NCBI GenBank assembly: GCA_019137255.1 | Contig: WPDH01000151.1 | Span: forward strand, 62,001 to 126,000 | Length of the DNA: 64,000 nucleotides | Direction: 5' to 3' | Origin: Corinectria fuckeliana | Taxonomy: Eukaryota; Ascomycota; Sordariomycetes; Hypocreales; Nectriaceae | Shown here: positions 32,714-43,685 of the stretch, in pieces | How the letters are laid out: every line of letters starts with the position of its first letter | How positions within the stretch are numbered: the stretch's first letter is position 1 | Position numbers and translations under genes: made by a program | Notes under the pieces: generated by a model | What the model was told of the DNA's origin: nothing | The model's input: the letters and a program-made list of their open reading frames with translations, nothing else | The model's database searches: none

Positions 32714-33949
32714 ATGTCTGCCGCCGCCCCCGTCGTCGACGCGATCAAGGATGCCGTCCCCGAGAAGAAGCTCTCGGGCGTTGCCCTCTACTCGCGGTTC
32801 GCCCTCGCTGGTGCCCTCTGCTGCTCCGTCACCCACGGTGGTCTGACTCCCGTCGATGTGTACGTGTATTCCTGCTCCTTTGTGCCCCCCTGCGCCGTCA
32901 ATTGCTGTCGTTGCGCCCCGAGTACCATGCACATCCAGCCGCGGTTGCGCAATCTGTCGGCAATACCGGACGCAGGCACTTGACCGAGATATCAACCAAA
33001 AACCAACGCTAACCACCACGGCCTGTCTACAGCATCAAGACGCGTATCCAGCTCGACCCCGCGACTTACAACAAGGGTATGATCCCCGCGTTCCGACAGG
33101 TTGTCCAGAACGAGGGTGCTGGTGCCCTCCTCACCGGTGCCGGCCCTACCTTCGCCGGTTACTTCCTCCAGGGTGCTTTCAAGTTCGGTGGATACGAGCT
33201 CTTCAAGCAGCAGTGGATCAACTTCCTCGGCTACGAGACCGCGTCGCAGAACCGCACCGCTGTCTACCTCGCCTCGTCCGCCACTGCCGAGTTCTTCGCC
33301 GACATTGCCCTGTGCCCCCTCGAGGCTACCCGTATCCGTCTCGTTTCTGAGCCCACCTACGCCAATGGCCTCATCGGCGGTTTCAGCAAGATGCTGAAGA
33401 ACGAGGGTATCGGAGCCTTCTACGCCGGTTTCGGCCCCATTCTGTTCAAGCAGTAGGTTCTTTTCCCGTGCCTCCGACTCTCATCAAGGCAGTATACTGA
33501 TAGTGGCCGCCAGGATCCCTTACACCATGGCCAAGTTCGTTGTGTACGAGAAGGTCTCCGAGGCTATCTTCCGCCGTTTCCCCAAGGAGGATATGTCCAA
33601 CGGCCTGCAGACCGTTTCCAACCTCGGCGCTGGTCTTATTGCTGGTTTCGCCGCCGCCTTTGTCTCCCAGCCTGCCGACACCATGCTCTCCAAGATCAAC
33701 AAGACAAAGGGTCTCCCCGGTGAGGGCACCACCTCCCGTCTCATCAAGATCGCCAAGGAGCTCGGCCTCCGTGGCTCCTACACCGGCATTGGCGCCCGTC
33801 TGTTCATGGTCGGAACTCTTACTGCCGGACAGTTTGCGATCTATGGTAAGTTCTGATATCCCTTCTGCATCGTGCTCAAGCTAACAAGCCGGTCAGGTGA
33901 CCTGAAGCGGGTACTTGGGGCCACGGGCGGCGTGGAAATCTCTGCTTGA
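32714..33949 (+). CDS. MIR1: Mitochondrial phosphate carrier (four exons)
   Basis: The exons are 32714..32859, 33033..33452, 33514..33845 and 33897..33949, giving 316 aa. The introns are 173, 61 and 51 nt, all GT..AG; the last has a GCTAAC branch site. The protein has three mitochondrial-carrier repeats. Their signatures are TPVDVIKTRIQ, CPLEATRIRLV and QPADTMLSKI; the third is the form typical of phosphate carriers. Short C-terminal exon 4 (DLKRVLGATGGVEISA) completes it. It imports phosphate (with H+) through the inner mitochondrial membrane for ATP synthesis. The N-terminus MSAAAPVVDAIKDAVPEKKLSG lacks a cleavable presequence, as in fungal members. The family assignment is secure; the gene symbol follows the yeast orthologue by inference. 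Confidence 0.94.
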
Positions 33950-35869
33950 ACGAGGTTTTGACAATTTGTTTGGTGGCATTCGTGTAAGAATATAAAGATA
34001 GACCGGTAGATGAGGGTAAACTCCAGACAGGACGAGATATCCCAAATCAGGACGAGAGGTTTTGACATCCGGGACGGGCCCACTCCGTTCCACTTTTAGA
34101 TCAATCGAGCCAACCACAATTCATCTACCCGTGGCCTTATCTACGCTGTAGTTTAACCGAAGCCATGCACCTTTGATGTCCGAAACTCCCCAGAATCATC
34201 CCGTCTAACCCTACGCGGAGGCCATCTACGGCGTCAATTGCCCCGATGCTTGATCGACTCTTGTGCATTTGTTTAACCTTAACGTGCGTGGGCCGGTTTC
34301 GCCGTGATGCACCCGAGCTGCTTCCGAGCAGATCGATTGGCGCATGTTATGGCACCGGGGGTGCACTTCTCAGATGCCTACTTCTAGGCATATTGTCAAA
34401 CCTAGCTCACTGATTCCTATGAATGAATGTAGTCTCACCCCGTCAAGAGTGGAGTGTGGGCTGAACAGTCGGACTTTGGCAGATGTCCCCGGTTTCTTTA
34501 CCCTGGAGACATAGGCTTGAACATGAACGACGACTGGTCCTTAATCCCATGGTATCGTCATATGTGTTGCTTTCTTTGCTTTCTCGCTTCCATCCTTGAG
34601 GTCTCATCATACTTATTAGTCATTGCTAAATTTGGCTGCTGACATTACCGGACAAAGACGACGGATCTTCGTCGGCAAGTCAAAACCCTGGATCCAAGCA
34701 AACCGTATCATGCAACCGCACCAAGCAATGTTGGTCGAAGTGTCAAGGTATAGTAGCACTAAAGAGCTAAGGTATCAATCAAGTTGTCAAAGTATTTGAA
34801 GTATTAATAATGTCAAGGCACCAGGGCACAAGAACGATAAGCTAGGGGCTCTGCTTCCGGAAGCGAGGGGTTGAAGCAACATGCCAAGTGGCAGCCTCTT
34901 GGTGAGGACGTGCCAGTTCTCCTTGACCCAAACCACCAAACCACCAGACCAAAATCACATCAATTCAAGACCAACGCCACAGTGACAGCATCCGCACCGA
35001 CACCTGTCCTGCCGTCTCGTGCGTCGCTAACCTCCTAGTCGCGCAAGCGGGCCCTCGGCGCCTACCTCGTGGAGGGTGATACGGGGTAAGCTAAGAACAG
35101 TACTTTTTCTAAATCACCGGAGACAATTGGTCCATAGTCTCTCAAAGTGACCAGACAATACAGCCAACGCCTAGTCCACACTTCTTGGTGGTCTGAATCT
35201 TCATCTGGACACAAAGATAGGCACTCTGATGAAAGTTTTGATGAGTCGGATGAAGGCGAAGCGCTTCCAAGCACAAGTCGAGACGATGTAGAGAACACCA
35301 CACCGCGCATCTCTAAAGGATATCACGACGAAGCTAGGAAACACTCCCGAAGAATCAGAAAACGCGGAGTTTGATGAAACAACTTGCTCGTTGCTTTGAA
35401 GGCTGCCGCTTTTTCAGCCAAGAACCGGTACGTCTCTGCGCATCTCGAAAATCGACAGTAATTACTGACTAATGGAAGTTGGCAGTGAATCAATGATCGT
35501 ATTGGCAACTGTCACGCCTTCTTCCTCCGCTCGCAGTCCTCATTTCTCTGCCTCAACTCTTTCTGCTCTCTGAAATCTCGGTCCTTTGCAACCACACGCA
35601 CCGCTGGCTTCGATCCTCATCGGTCGTGTCAAGCTTCCTCCTTCCCTCTTCCTTACACACCCCGCCGCCACTCATCCGTCCGTCTTTAACTTTCTCTTCC
35701 CTCACCACTCGTTTCCCTTGCCCGCTACATTGTCTCCGCGAGTCTCGCACACTTCTTCAGCCTCAAATTCCCCCGCTTGAATAGCAGGTACCTTTCTCTC
35801 CGTCTCCGTACTTCCCTCCCTCTGTTCCCTATAGGCGCTGACTAGGTAGCAGGCAGACGCATAGCCAAA
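33950..35869. other. Intergenic, no supported gene
   Basis: This is 1.9 kb. It includes the 3' UTR of the phosphate carrier and, from about 35,510, a C/T-rich leader (possibly with its own intron ending near 35,850) for the next gene. Short frames around 34.45 and 35.15 kb are not convincing. Confidence 0.4.
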
Positions 35870-36355
35870 ATGGCGCCGTCTGAGCCCGTCGGCCTCAAGC
35901 AGCAACATATTTTAGAACCGTCTGACGAAACGAAACAGCCGGACAGCCCAACCCTAATAAACCTCGACCTACCTCCTAAACCGCATCGCTTCAAGCACTT
36001 CGACCGATGGATCTTGGTCGACGGCTCGGGCGAACAACCCTTGCGATGCTCCAAACACCGCGTCGACAAATCCTTGCCCAGTAGCATCGGCTGCACTAGT
36101 TTCTACTCGGCCACCTTCACACGAATGCTAAAGGAGGTGGCGGGTTGCACCCACCCAGACATGCCTCCTCGCCTTCTCGTGCAGTGGCCCACCGGCAAGC
36201 TCCAAGACATCAGCTCAGATGAGGCCTGGTCAGAAGCTGTCGTACAGATCGAAGAGGCCTCGCGGCAATTTCGGTCGGATCAAGATTTTCGCGTTGGACT
36301 GGCCCAGTACCTCGAGCGTCCCAACCCATGCAACAAGCTCGACGAAGCGAAGTAG
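35870..36355 (+). CDS. Hypothetical protein, 161 aa
   Basis: ATG 35870 is in a strong context (CCAAAATGGCG), preceded by a long pyrimidine-rich leader. The protein has a disordered N-terminus (LEPSDETKQPDSP) and then a compact part with FKHFDRWILVDGSGEQPLRCSKH, SFYSATFTRMLKEVAGCTHPDMPPRLLVQWPTGKLQDIS and helical DEAWSEAVVQIEEASRQFRSD. There is no signal peptide, transmembrane segment or known catalytic motif. I do not recognise the family. Just past the stop, another frame (36,390-36,480) still reads protein-like (ALNKQLYPVCVDELNARERDLETQ), so the gene may have been longer and lost its C-terminus to a frameshift, or a further intron may exist. Confidence 0.6.
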   Translation: MAPSEPVGLKQQHILEPSDETKQPDSPTLINLDLPPKPHRFKHFDRWILVDGSGEQPLRCSKHRVDKSLPSSIGCTSFYSATFTRMLKEVAGCTHPDMPPRLLVQWPTGKLQDISSDEAWSEAVVQIEEASRQFRSDQDFRVGLAQYLERPNPCNKLDEAK

Positions 36356-38487
36356 ACGGCGGGCGAAATAGGCACGACTCGGATTTATCGCCCTGAACAA
36401 GCAGCTGTATCCCGTCTGTGTCGACGAGCTAAACGCCCGCGAACGCGACCTCGAAACGCAAGATCTATGCTCAGGGCCGTAAAAACAGTAGCAACACGAA
36501 TATCGTGATACCAATCACCAGAACAGACAACAGTGAACTTCCTTCATCAAGGTGCCTTGCTAACTTACATAATGCTCATGCCCGTGTTGCCCTTCGACTT
36601 AACCGGGAGCGGGGTGGGATTGGGGAAGGTGAGCCTCTTGGGAGAGATCAAAGATAGTAGGAATAGCACATTGACACAAAGCCAGGTACAGCACATGAAG
36701 AAAGATACGAAATCACACTTCTTTCCTGTATTTATTTACATCTTACCTGACCTTTGGTGGTGACATAGCGCGACCTGCTACGTCTTATGAGTTTGTGAGA
36801 TAGGGTTGTGGACTAGTATGATGGTCCTCGGAAAAATAGTTACTACCTACACAAATGGACGTCACCGAGATCATGGAAACCGACACCGTTTAGTCTAGCT
36901 GCTCTGTCCGTTGCGCAGCGCCAAATCGTAACTTGAGCTGTATAGCCTGTCTCTTCATTTGCTGCATATGCTAGATCAGATAGATTGGGTAGGTACCAAC
37001 CAGAGATGCGGTGCCTAGACCTACATCCATTTACCCTGGACCCAAGCGTAAACCACATCACGCAACCGCCTCCTTTAATGGACCGTGAGAGCTGCTCAAT
37101 TGCGAAAATGGGGCAGCGAAGCAAGTAGCTCACCCGACGACTCCGCCGTGTTGGACCGTGCTATCTGCACTTTGTTATGTTAACGCGGTGCTGCAAGACA
37201 TGTTTACGACCAGATTCCCACTTCTCCTTGAGCTGATAGGGCTGGGGGTCCCACCATCACCAGATGCCCTGCTGCGCGGCACCGCCGAAAGCATCGGTGA
37301 GGCACCACTGATAGCTGGGGAAAGCAGAATCACGGGACACACGACTCATCCGCCGCCCGGTCGACTGACCCGGACACCACGGTCTGCGGCGGTGACACTC
37401 TACTCGCCCGCTGCAAGGTGTAACATCGGTGCACTGTCTCACCACCACCGTCCTGGCTCAGACCTTGACCTAGGGTGACCTAGGGCCGTGGACTGCTTGC
37501 GTCGGCAAGAGGCTTGCACTCGCCGATGGGGACGGGGTTCTCGAACTGCTTTATTTCGGCGTAGGGATGCATGTTGCCGAAACTCCAAAGGGGCCTTACC
37601 TGAGTGCAAGGGATACGAATGGCGCTTGACTCCCCATCGTTACTTTGCCGACTGTCCGTCCACAGGAGCGTTCTTTGTAGTCCATTGATATTCCCAAGAC
37701 ACGTGAAGTTATGGTTCTATTGATTTGTGATGGCGGCGGGAGTCGTGGGTATCGCAAACCTTCTGCTCCATGCTGTTCCACATGGCGTTCCACTCCCGCG
37801 TTCCACAATGGTGGTTCCTGCATCCCCAGCATTCCAGTGCCAACGGTCACAAGCCGCATTCCAGTGCAACGGTTACAGGTCGCATTCCAGAAGCGCGGGA
37901 GAAGATTGTACTAGGCCCTAAGCTATAGGGCTGTCCGCTATCACCTCAACTGGTCGACGAAACCGGGCGACAGCCCACCAAGCCATCAAACCCCCACGCC
38001 TCACCGAAGCTCTCGACACGGTGATATTATCTCACCTTAGGGTTCTCCCACGCCGGTGGAGTCGCGTCGACTGTCCTGGGCGACGCAGTCGGGCGTTCTG
38101 CCGGGCTGTGGTCCCATATGGCGTGTTGCAAGGTGAACGACGCAATGAAGGACAGACCGACGATGGAAGATAGGTGGAGACAAGGAGTCGTTCAGCAGTA
38201 TTGCCCTTCGGAAAGAGGCGGGACGGTGCCCGGTTGGCTATCGTTTTAAGAGCAAGGTGTGAGGTCGGTGATGTTCCGAGGAGTCGTGGTCTGGATTCAT
38301 GGCCGTGGGCTGTTGCGACCTGGGCCGCGAGAAGAGATTCGTCTTGACTGTTGTCATAAAGCAAGTTAGATTCCGCCGAGAAAGATCCCAAGAAGCTGCT
38401 GCACATCAACATATCGAGAGCAACAATTAGACACTTTCCTCTGATTCAGCATTAGAGACGGCATCTTTGCCTCTGAAATCCACCAAT
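36356..38487. other. Intergenic with a short tandem repeat
   Basis: This is 2.1 kb. The first ~120 bp may contain coding remnant of the preceding gene. At 37,829-37,890 a 26-27-bp unit beginning GCATTCCAGTGC occurs twice and starts a third time; most differences are transitions. No other gene can be supported. Confidence 0.4.
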
Positions 38488-41400
38488 ATGAGTTCCTGTT
38501 CTTGCATGGATACCGACTCCGGTATGAGCACGCCCTCCGAGACGTCGAGTGCAAATGCCGACTATACCTTTGAGGGGTGGATGGGCGAAGACCCTTCTGC
38601 AGCCGAGGGCAACATGGTCTGGAAGGAGTACGAGCCCAAGCCGTGGGAGGAGACGGACATTGACATCAAGGTCACACACTCGGGCATTTGCGGCTCAGAT
38701 ATTCACACGCTGCGAGCGGGATGGGTAAGTCCCACACCGGAGGTGGCAGAGCGATTAGAGACCCGTCGACAGACCAACTGACACTTGACAGGGCCCGACC
38801 GACTTCCCGTGCGTGGTCGGCCATGAGATTGTCGGCATCGCGGTGCGGGTCGGATCCGAGGCCGAAGGCAACATCCAGATCGGCGACCGGGTCGGCGTGG
38901 GCGCGCAGACGGACTCGTGCCGATCCCGGGACGGACCCTGCTCGGCGTGCGAGCACCACGAGGAGAACTACTGCCACGACATGCACCTGACGTACAACAC
39001 GACGTACCGCACCGGCGGCAAGGCGTACGGCGGCTACGCCGTCTACCACCGCAGCCCGTCGCACTTCGTCGTCAGGATCCCCGACGGCCTGAAGCCCGAG
39101 CACGCGGCGCCGATGCTCTGCGGCGGCGTCACCGTCTACTCCCCGCTCAAGGTGTTCGGCGCCGGCCCGGGGAGGCGCGTCGGCGTCGTCGGCGTCGGCG
39201 GCCTGGGCCACTTCGCCGTGCTCATCGCCAAGGCCATGGGCGCGGCCCGCGTCGTGGGCATCTCGCGGCGGGCGTGCAAGCGCGACGAGGCGCTGGCGCT
39301 GGGCGCTGACGCTTACATCGCTACCGAGGACGACGAGGACTGGTCCAAGAAGAACGCCGGCACGCTGGACCTCATCATCTGCACCGTGTCGTCACCAAAG
39401 GTACGTTGGCATCGGAATGGAACCCCACGTTGGTTTCCCGGTCGATGCTTGCCCTGCTGCGCTGTACAACGTTGCAATGCGTGTCGCTGCAGCCAGCACT
39501 CCTCCGGGATTTGCGGTGTGCGCGATGCCGGTATTCCGCTCTGCCACTTTCTTTCCCTTGTTGTTTGCCGATTGTTTATTACTTCGTATCAGCGCCCGAC
39601 CGATCCACCGCACAGCCAATTCGAAATTTCCTTTCTCGTGTTTGCGCCGGAACCCGCCGTGGGCTTGAACCCCGACCGTGTGTGTGTCCCTGCTAACTCT
39701 GACCACAGAATTAGACGCACCTCTATTTAAATAACCTACACCTTCTAGCTAAATTAGGAAAAGTATAGTCTCACCTAAATTAGGTGTATACTTACTTTTT
39801 AGTCTTTTACTAATACTCTTAATAATAGCTTTAACTAAAGTACTAGTTTTTATTAATAAAAACTTACTTTTTTTATTATACTATATATATTAATAATAAT
39901 AGATCTTACTTTTATATATAAGTAAGTAAATTAAAACCTAATATCTTACTTTTATAAATTTTTAATAAATTAATACTTATATAAATCTTACTTTTCTTAT
40001 ATATACTTATTATTAATAATAATAATATATTACTTATACTTATAAGTATATAAGAATTTTTTTATTTTTATATATATAATATTATCTTTTTATACTTAAT
40101 TTTACTTATTTTCTTACTAAATTATTATTATTATAAGCTTTCTAATAGTTTTTATATTATTATTATAAATAGCTTATTTTTTATATTTTTTTTAATATAT
40201 AATAAAATATATTTAGCTTTTTAGCTAGCTTAAGCTAAAACTAGCTTTAAAACTATTAAATTATATATAAGAAAAAATAATAGTTTTTTAAGAAAGAATT
40301 AGGTATTTTATATATAAGTAAAATATAATTAAGATAGTAAGTATAAATAGTTAATAACTAGTATTTAAAAATATAATTTAACTATAAAAAAAATAAGATA
40401 CTTTTAGTTTATTAAAATTACTTAAGATTTAATTATATTATCTTATTTTATAAGCCTTAAGTACTTTAAGTATAATTATAAGCCTTATAATAAGTATCTT
40501 ATTATATATAGTTTATACTAGTAAATATATATTATATTTAGCCTTAAAGAGCTTAAAAAGCTTATTACTAACTAATTAAGCTTTTACTAAATTACTACTT
40601 AGAAAATTACTTACTAGATTTCTTTTAAATATTTTACACTTAAGATTATTAAGTAAGATATAAAGATTATTAGAAGAAAGTTTTATTATAAGAGGTATAA
40701 TCTTTATATATTTATATAAGCTTTTCTTAAGGTTCTTTTAAGTAGTAATAATATCTATTATTTTATAGTTAATTATAACTATAAAAATAAATTAACCTAA
40801 GTTTTTTAGATTTATAATACTATCTTATAAAAGTAAAAGTATAACTTAAAGCTTCTCTTTATAGATAATATATATTAAGTTAACTATTTTAATCTTTCTC
40901 TCTTTTAGGTAATAGTCTTAACTACTTTATATATAAGCTTTAATATAGCTTTTAAGCTTACCTCTTAAGAGAATATCTTAAGCTATAAGTAGCTATTAAT
41001 ATAGTTATACTTTATTACTCTAAAAGCTAAGATTCTCTTTCTTAATATTATTATTACTAATTTTAATATAGCTCTTAAGAATATAACTAATAATATTTTT
41101 AATATAGCTTAATAGTAAATTTGCTTATAGTATATTATAAAAAATATTATACTTAATATTAAGAAGAAGTAGCTAAGTAGTCTTAAAAGATATAAGCTAA
41201 TAAGATATATAAAGAAAGATATTACTTATATAGTAGCTATAATAGCTTTATAACTATAATAGTCTCTTCTTAATATAACTAATAATACTACTATTAAGAA
41301 GATAATAGTTTTAGTAATAAGTAATATATACTAGATTACTTAATAATACTTAGATTTATAAATTACTATACTAAGTATTATATTATAATCTTATAAGTAT

Positions 41401-43685
41401 TTTAAGACTACTAATAGTATTATTAAAGCCTAAGCTATAATAGTATATACTAGTACTAAAATACTTTTCTAGTTAAATTAGTAGCTTCTCTACTTAGAGT
41501 TTACCTTATAAGAAAGTCTATTATCTTCTTACTCTTTTTATATATTATTTTAGCTAATAAGTTAGTATTTAGATATTATTTACTATCTTTAAGTAACTTA
41601 TATCTTAAAGTAGCTCTAATTTGCCTATTTTTACACTTAATAGAGCTAGAATTTTAGCTAATACTTAATATCTTATACTAAAAGCTCTTATAATTAACTT
41701 AAGATCTTATTATTAAATAGGTTTTATAATTTATATAAGCTTAAGTAATAGGTTTAGAAATTATTATATATTTAAGAATATTAGTATAATATTAAGTTTT
41801 AAAAGTAAATATTATTTTAATATATATATTAAAAGAAGGTTCTTATACTTAATAGCCTGATTTTTTAGGTTAGTTAGTATACCTTAAAGTTAATATATAA
41901 GTAGGCTTATCTTATATAAGAGTTACTTACTAAGAAGATTACCCTACTAGTATATAAGAGATCTTTCTAAGCCTAATAGAAATTACCTTATAGTTATAAG
42001 CTACTTTTTTATATAAAGAGAGAGCTATTTTTACTACTTAAACTTATTAATTAATACTAGTAGTTATATTCTAATACTATATATTAATTTTTAGCCTTTT
42101 AATAATTCTAATAGCTAATATAAGCTAGTAGCTAAGATAAGAAGTAATACTCTTTATATAATTAGAACCTAACTCTCTTATTATTAAAAAATATAATAAA
42201 ATTTATAATTTACTAATTATAATCTTAGACTTTAAAAACCCTACTTTCTTAACTATTCTAACTAACTTAAGCCCTCTAACTATACTATCTAGCTAAATTT
42301 TTAGCACTTAAAAAGTAGCTAACCTAAAATAAGCTTTAATAGCTTTAAAAAGAAAAGATAGAAAAATATAAGTAAAAATAAGTATAAATAGCTAAAAGTA
42401 ACCTTATAAGAGTTAGCTATTAAATACTCTAGTAATAAAATTAAAAGAGCTAAAAGTAATAGTAATAGTATTATAAGATATAACTATTATAACTATAATA
42501 GTAGTTTTAGTAGTAGCTTTAGTAGTAGCCTTAATATTATTATTCCTACTCTTAATTATCTTAGTAGTAGCCTTAATACTATTATTAATACTCTTAGTTA
42601 GCTTACTATTAGCTTAAGTACTAAAAGACTAATAGTTAGGTATTTCTTACTATAAAAAAAGATTATAAAGTATTAATATATATAATTTTAATAGTCTAAT
42701 TTTCTTTTTATCTCTTATAAACCTAGCTATTCTAAGTAGTTATTTACCTAAGCTATTATAACTATAGTTATAGCTATTATTATAGTTATTATAGCTACCT
42801 AATAAGTTATTTTACTAGGTAGCTTATTTATATAATTTTTACTATTTTTTTTAATATTATTATTACCTAATAAAAGCTTAGCTTAATTAAATTACCTAAT
42901 AAAACTTTAGTTATACTTATAATATAAAAACCTTTAAGAAAAATAACTATTTAACCTACTTATATATATATTTTTTAATATAGTAAAAAGTATATTTTTT
43001 ATTATTACTTTAGCTAATAAAATTACTTAGTAAAAGCTTAGTTTAACTAAATTACCTAATAAAATTTTAGTTATACTTATAATATAATTACTTTCTAAAA
43101 AGTTAACTATTTAACTTACTTTTATATATATTTTCTAATATAATAAAAAGTATATTTTTTACTATTACTTATATTAATAAAATTACCTAATAAAATCTTA
43201 GCTAAAACTATTACTTAAGTAATAAGCTTTAGAGGGTCTATTACTAAGTTATAAGACTCTAAGAGTCTAAATCTAAAAGAGAGTGTTATTATATAATCTA
43301 AGTAAGACTATACTTTCCCTAATTCAGCTAGAAGGTGTAGATTATTCAAATAGAGGTACATCTAATTCTGTGGTCGCTAACTCTGGCGCTGCAGATGCCC
43401 TTGCAAGAGTACTTCGACCTGCTGGCGCTCGACGGCACGCTGGTGCAAGTGGGCATCCCCGAGGAGCCCATCCCGCTGAGCGCGTGGGCGCTGGTGCCCC
43501 GGCGGCGGCGGCTGGTGGGCTCGCTCATCGGCAGCCCCAAGGAGATTGGGGAGCTCTTCCAGCTGGCGGCCGAGAAGCGGATTGAGCCGTGGGTTGAGGT
43601 GCGGCCGATGGCTGAGGCCAACCAGGCGATTCTGGACATGGAGGCGGGGAAGCCCAGGTTCCGCTATGTCTTGGTTAACGAGTGA
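38488..43685 (+). CDS. Zinc-dependent alcohol dehydrogenase (ADH6/cinnamyl-alcohol type), intron 2 occupied by a transposon
   Basis: The exons are 38488..38724, 38792..39400 and 43395..43685; joined they give 378 aa, the normal family length. The catalytic-zinc Cys68 lies in HSGICGSDIH and His90-Glu91 in GHEIVG. Structural-zinc cysteines are 122, 129, 132 and 140, with first spacing x6 rather than the usual x2. The Rossmann motif is GVVGVGGLGHFA. Exon 2 ends ICTVSSPK and exon 3 begins MPLQEYFDLLALDGTLVQVG, which are contiguous in homologues. Family members reduce aldehydes with NADPH. Intron 2 (39401-43394, 3,994 nt) contains a 3,675-bp Mutator-like element; without it the intron would be 310 nt. 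Donor (gtacgt), branch site (GCTAAC) and acceptor (gctgcag) are all intact, so splicing remains possible. Whether protein is still made is unknown. Confidence 0.85.
39692..39700 (+). repeat. Target-site duplication of MULE copy 1, left
   Basis: GCTAACTCT is identical to 43376-43384 on the other side of the element. It contains the host intron's branch-point sequence GCTAAC. Confidence 0.9.
39701..43375 (+). mobile_element. Mutator-like (MULE) DNA transposon copy 1, RIP-degraded
   Basis: The element is 3,675 bp and extremely AT-rich. It is bounded by 77-bp terminal inverted repeats starting GACCACAGAATTAGA (39701-39777 and 43299-43375); their eight mismatches are all transitions. It is flanked by a perfect 9-bp target duplication GCTAACTCT (39692-39700 and 43376-43384). 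Long inverted repeats and 9-bp duplications are diagnostic of the Mutator superfamily. The plus strand from about 40,864 to 41,175 still shows a MULE transposase core: a D-x-x-Y start, VNYFNLSLF, TLYISFNIAF, IIITNFNIALKN and IIKNIILNIKKK followed by a stop where Trp is expected. It is dead: stops replace Trp, and the D of the ITDFD-type motif has become N. Both changes are expected from G-to-A RIP. Confidence 0.9.
42862..43194 (+). repeat. Subterminal 160-bp tandem repeat of MULE copy 1
   Basis: Two full 160-bp units start at 42862 and 43022 and a partial third at 43182, each beginning ATTAC(C/T)TA(A/G)TAAAA. The same array is present in copy 2, so it belongs to the transposon. Confidence 0.8.
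43376..43384 (+). repeat. Target-site duplication of MULE copy 1, right
   Basis: This is the second GCTAACTCT. It lies 10 bp before the 3' splice site of the ADH intron and is probably the working branch site. Confidence 0.9.

Noticed and set aside
38672..39211. 179-codon minus-strand frame opposite ADH exon 2
   Set aside because: Antisense shadow; the sense strand has a complete zinc-dehydrogenase signature.
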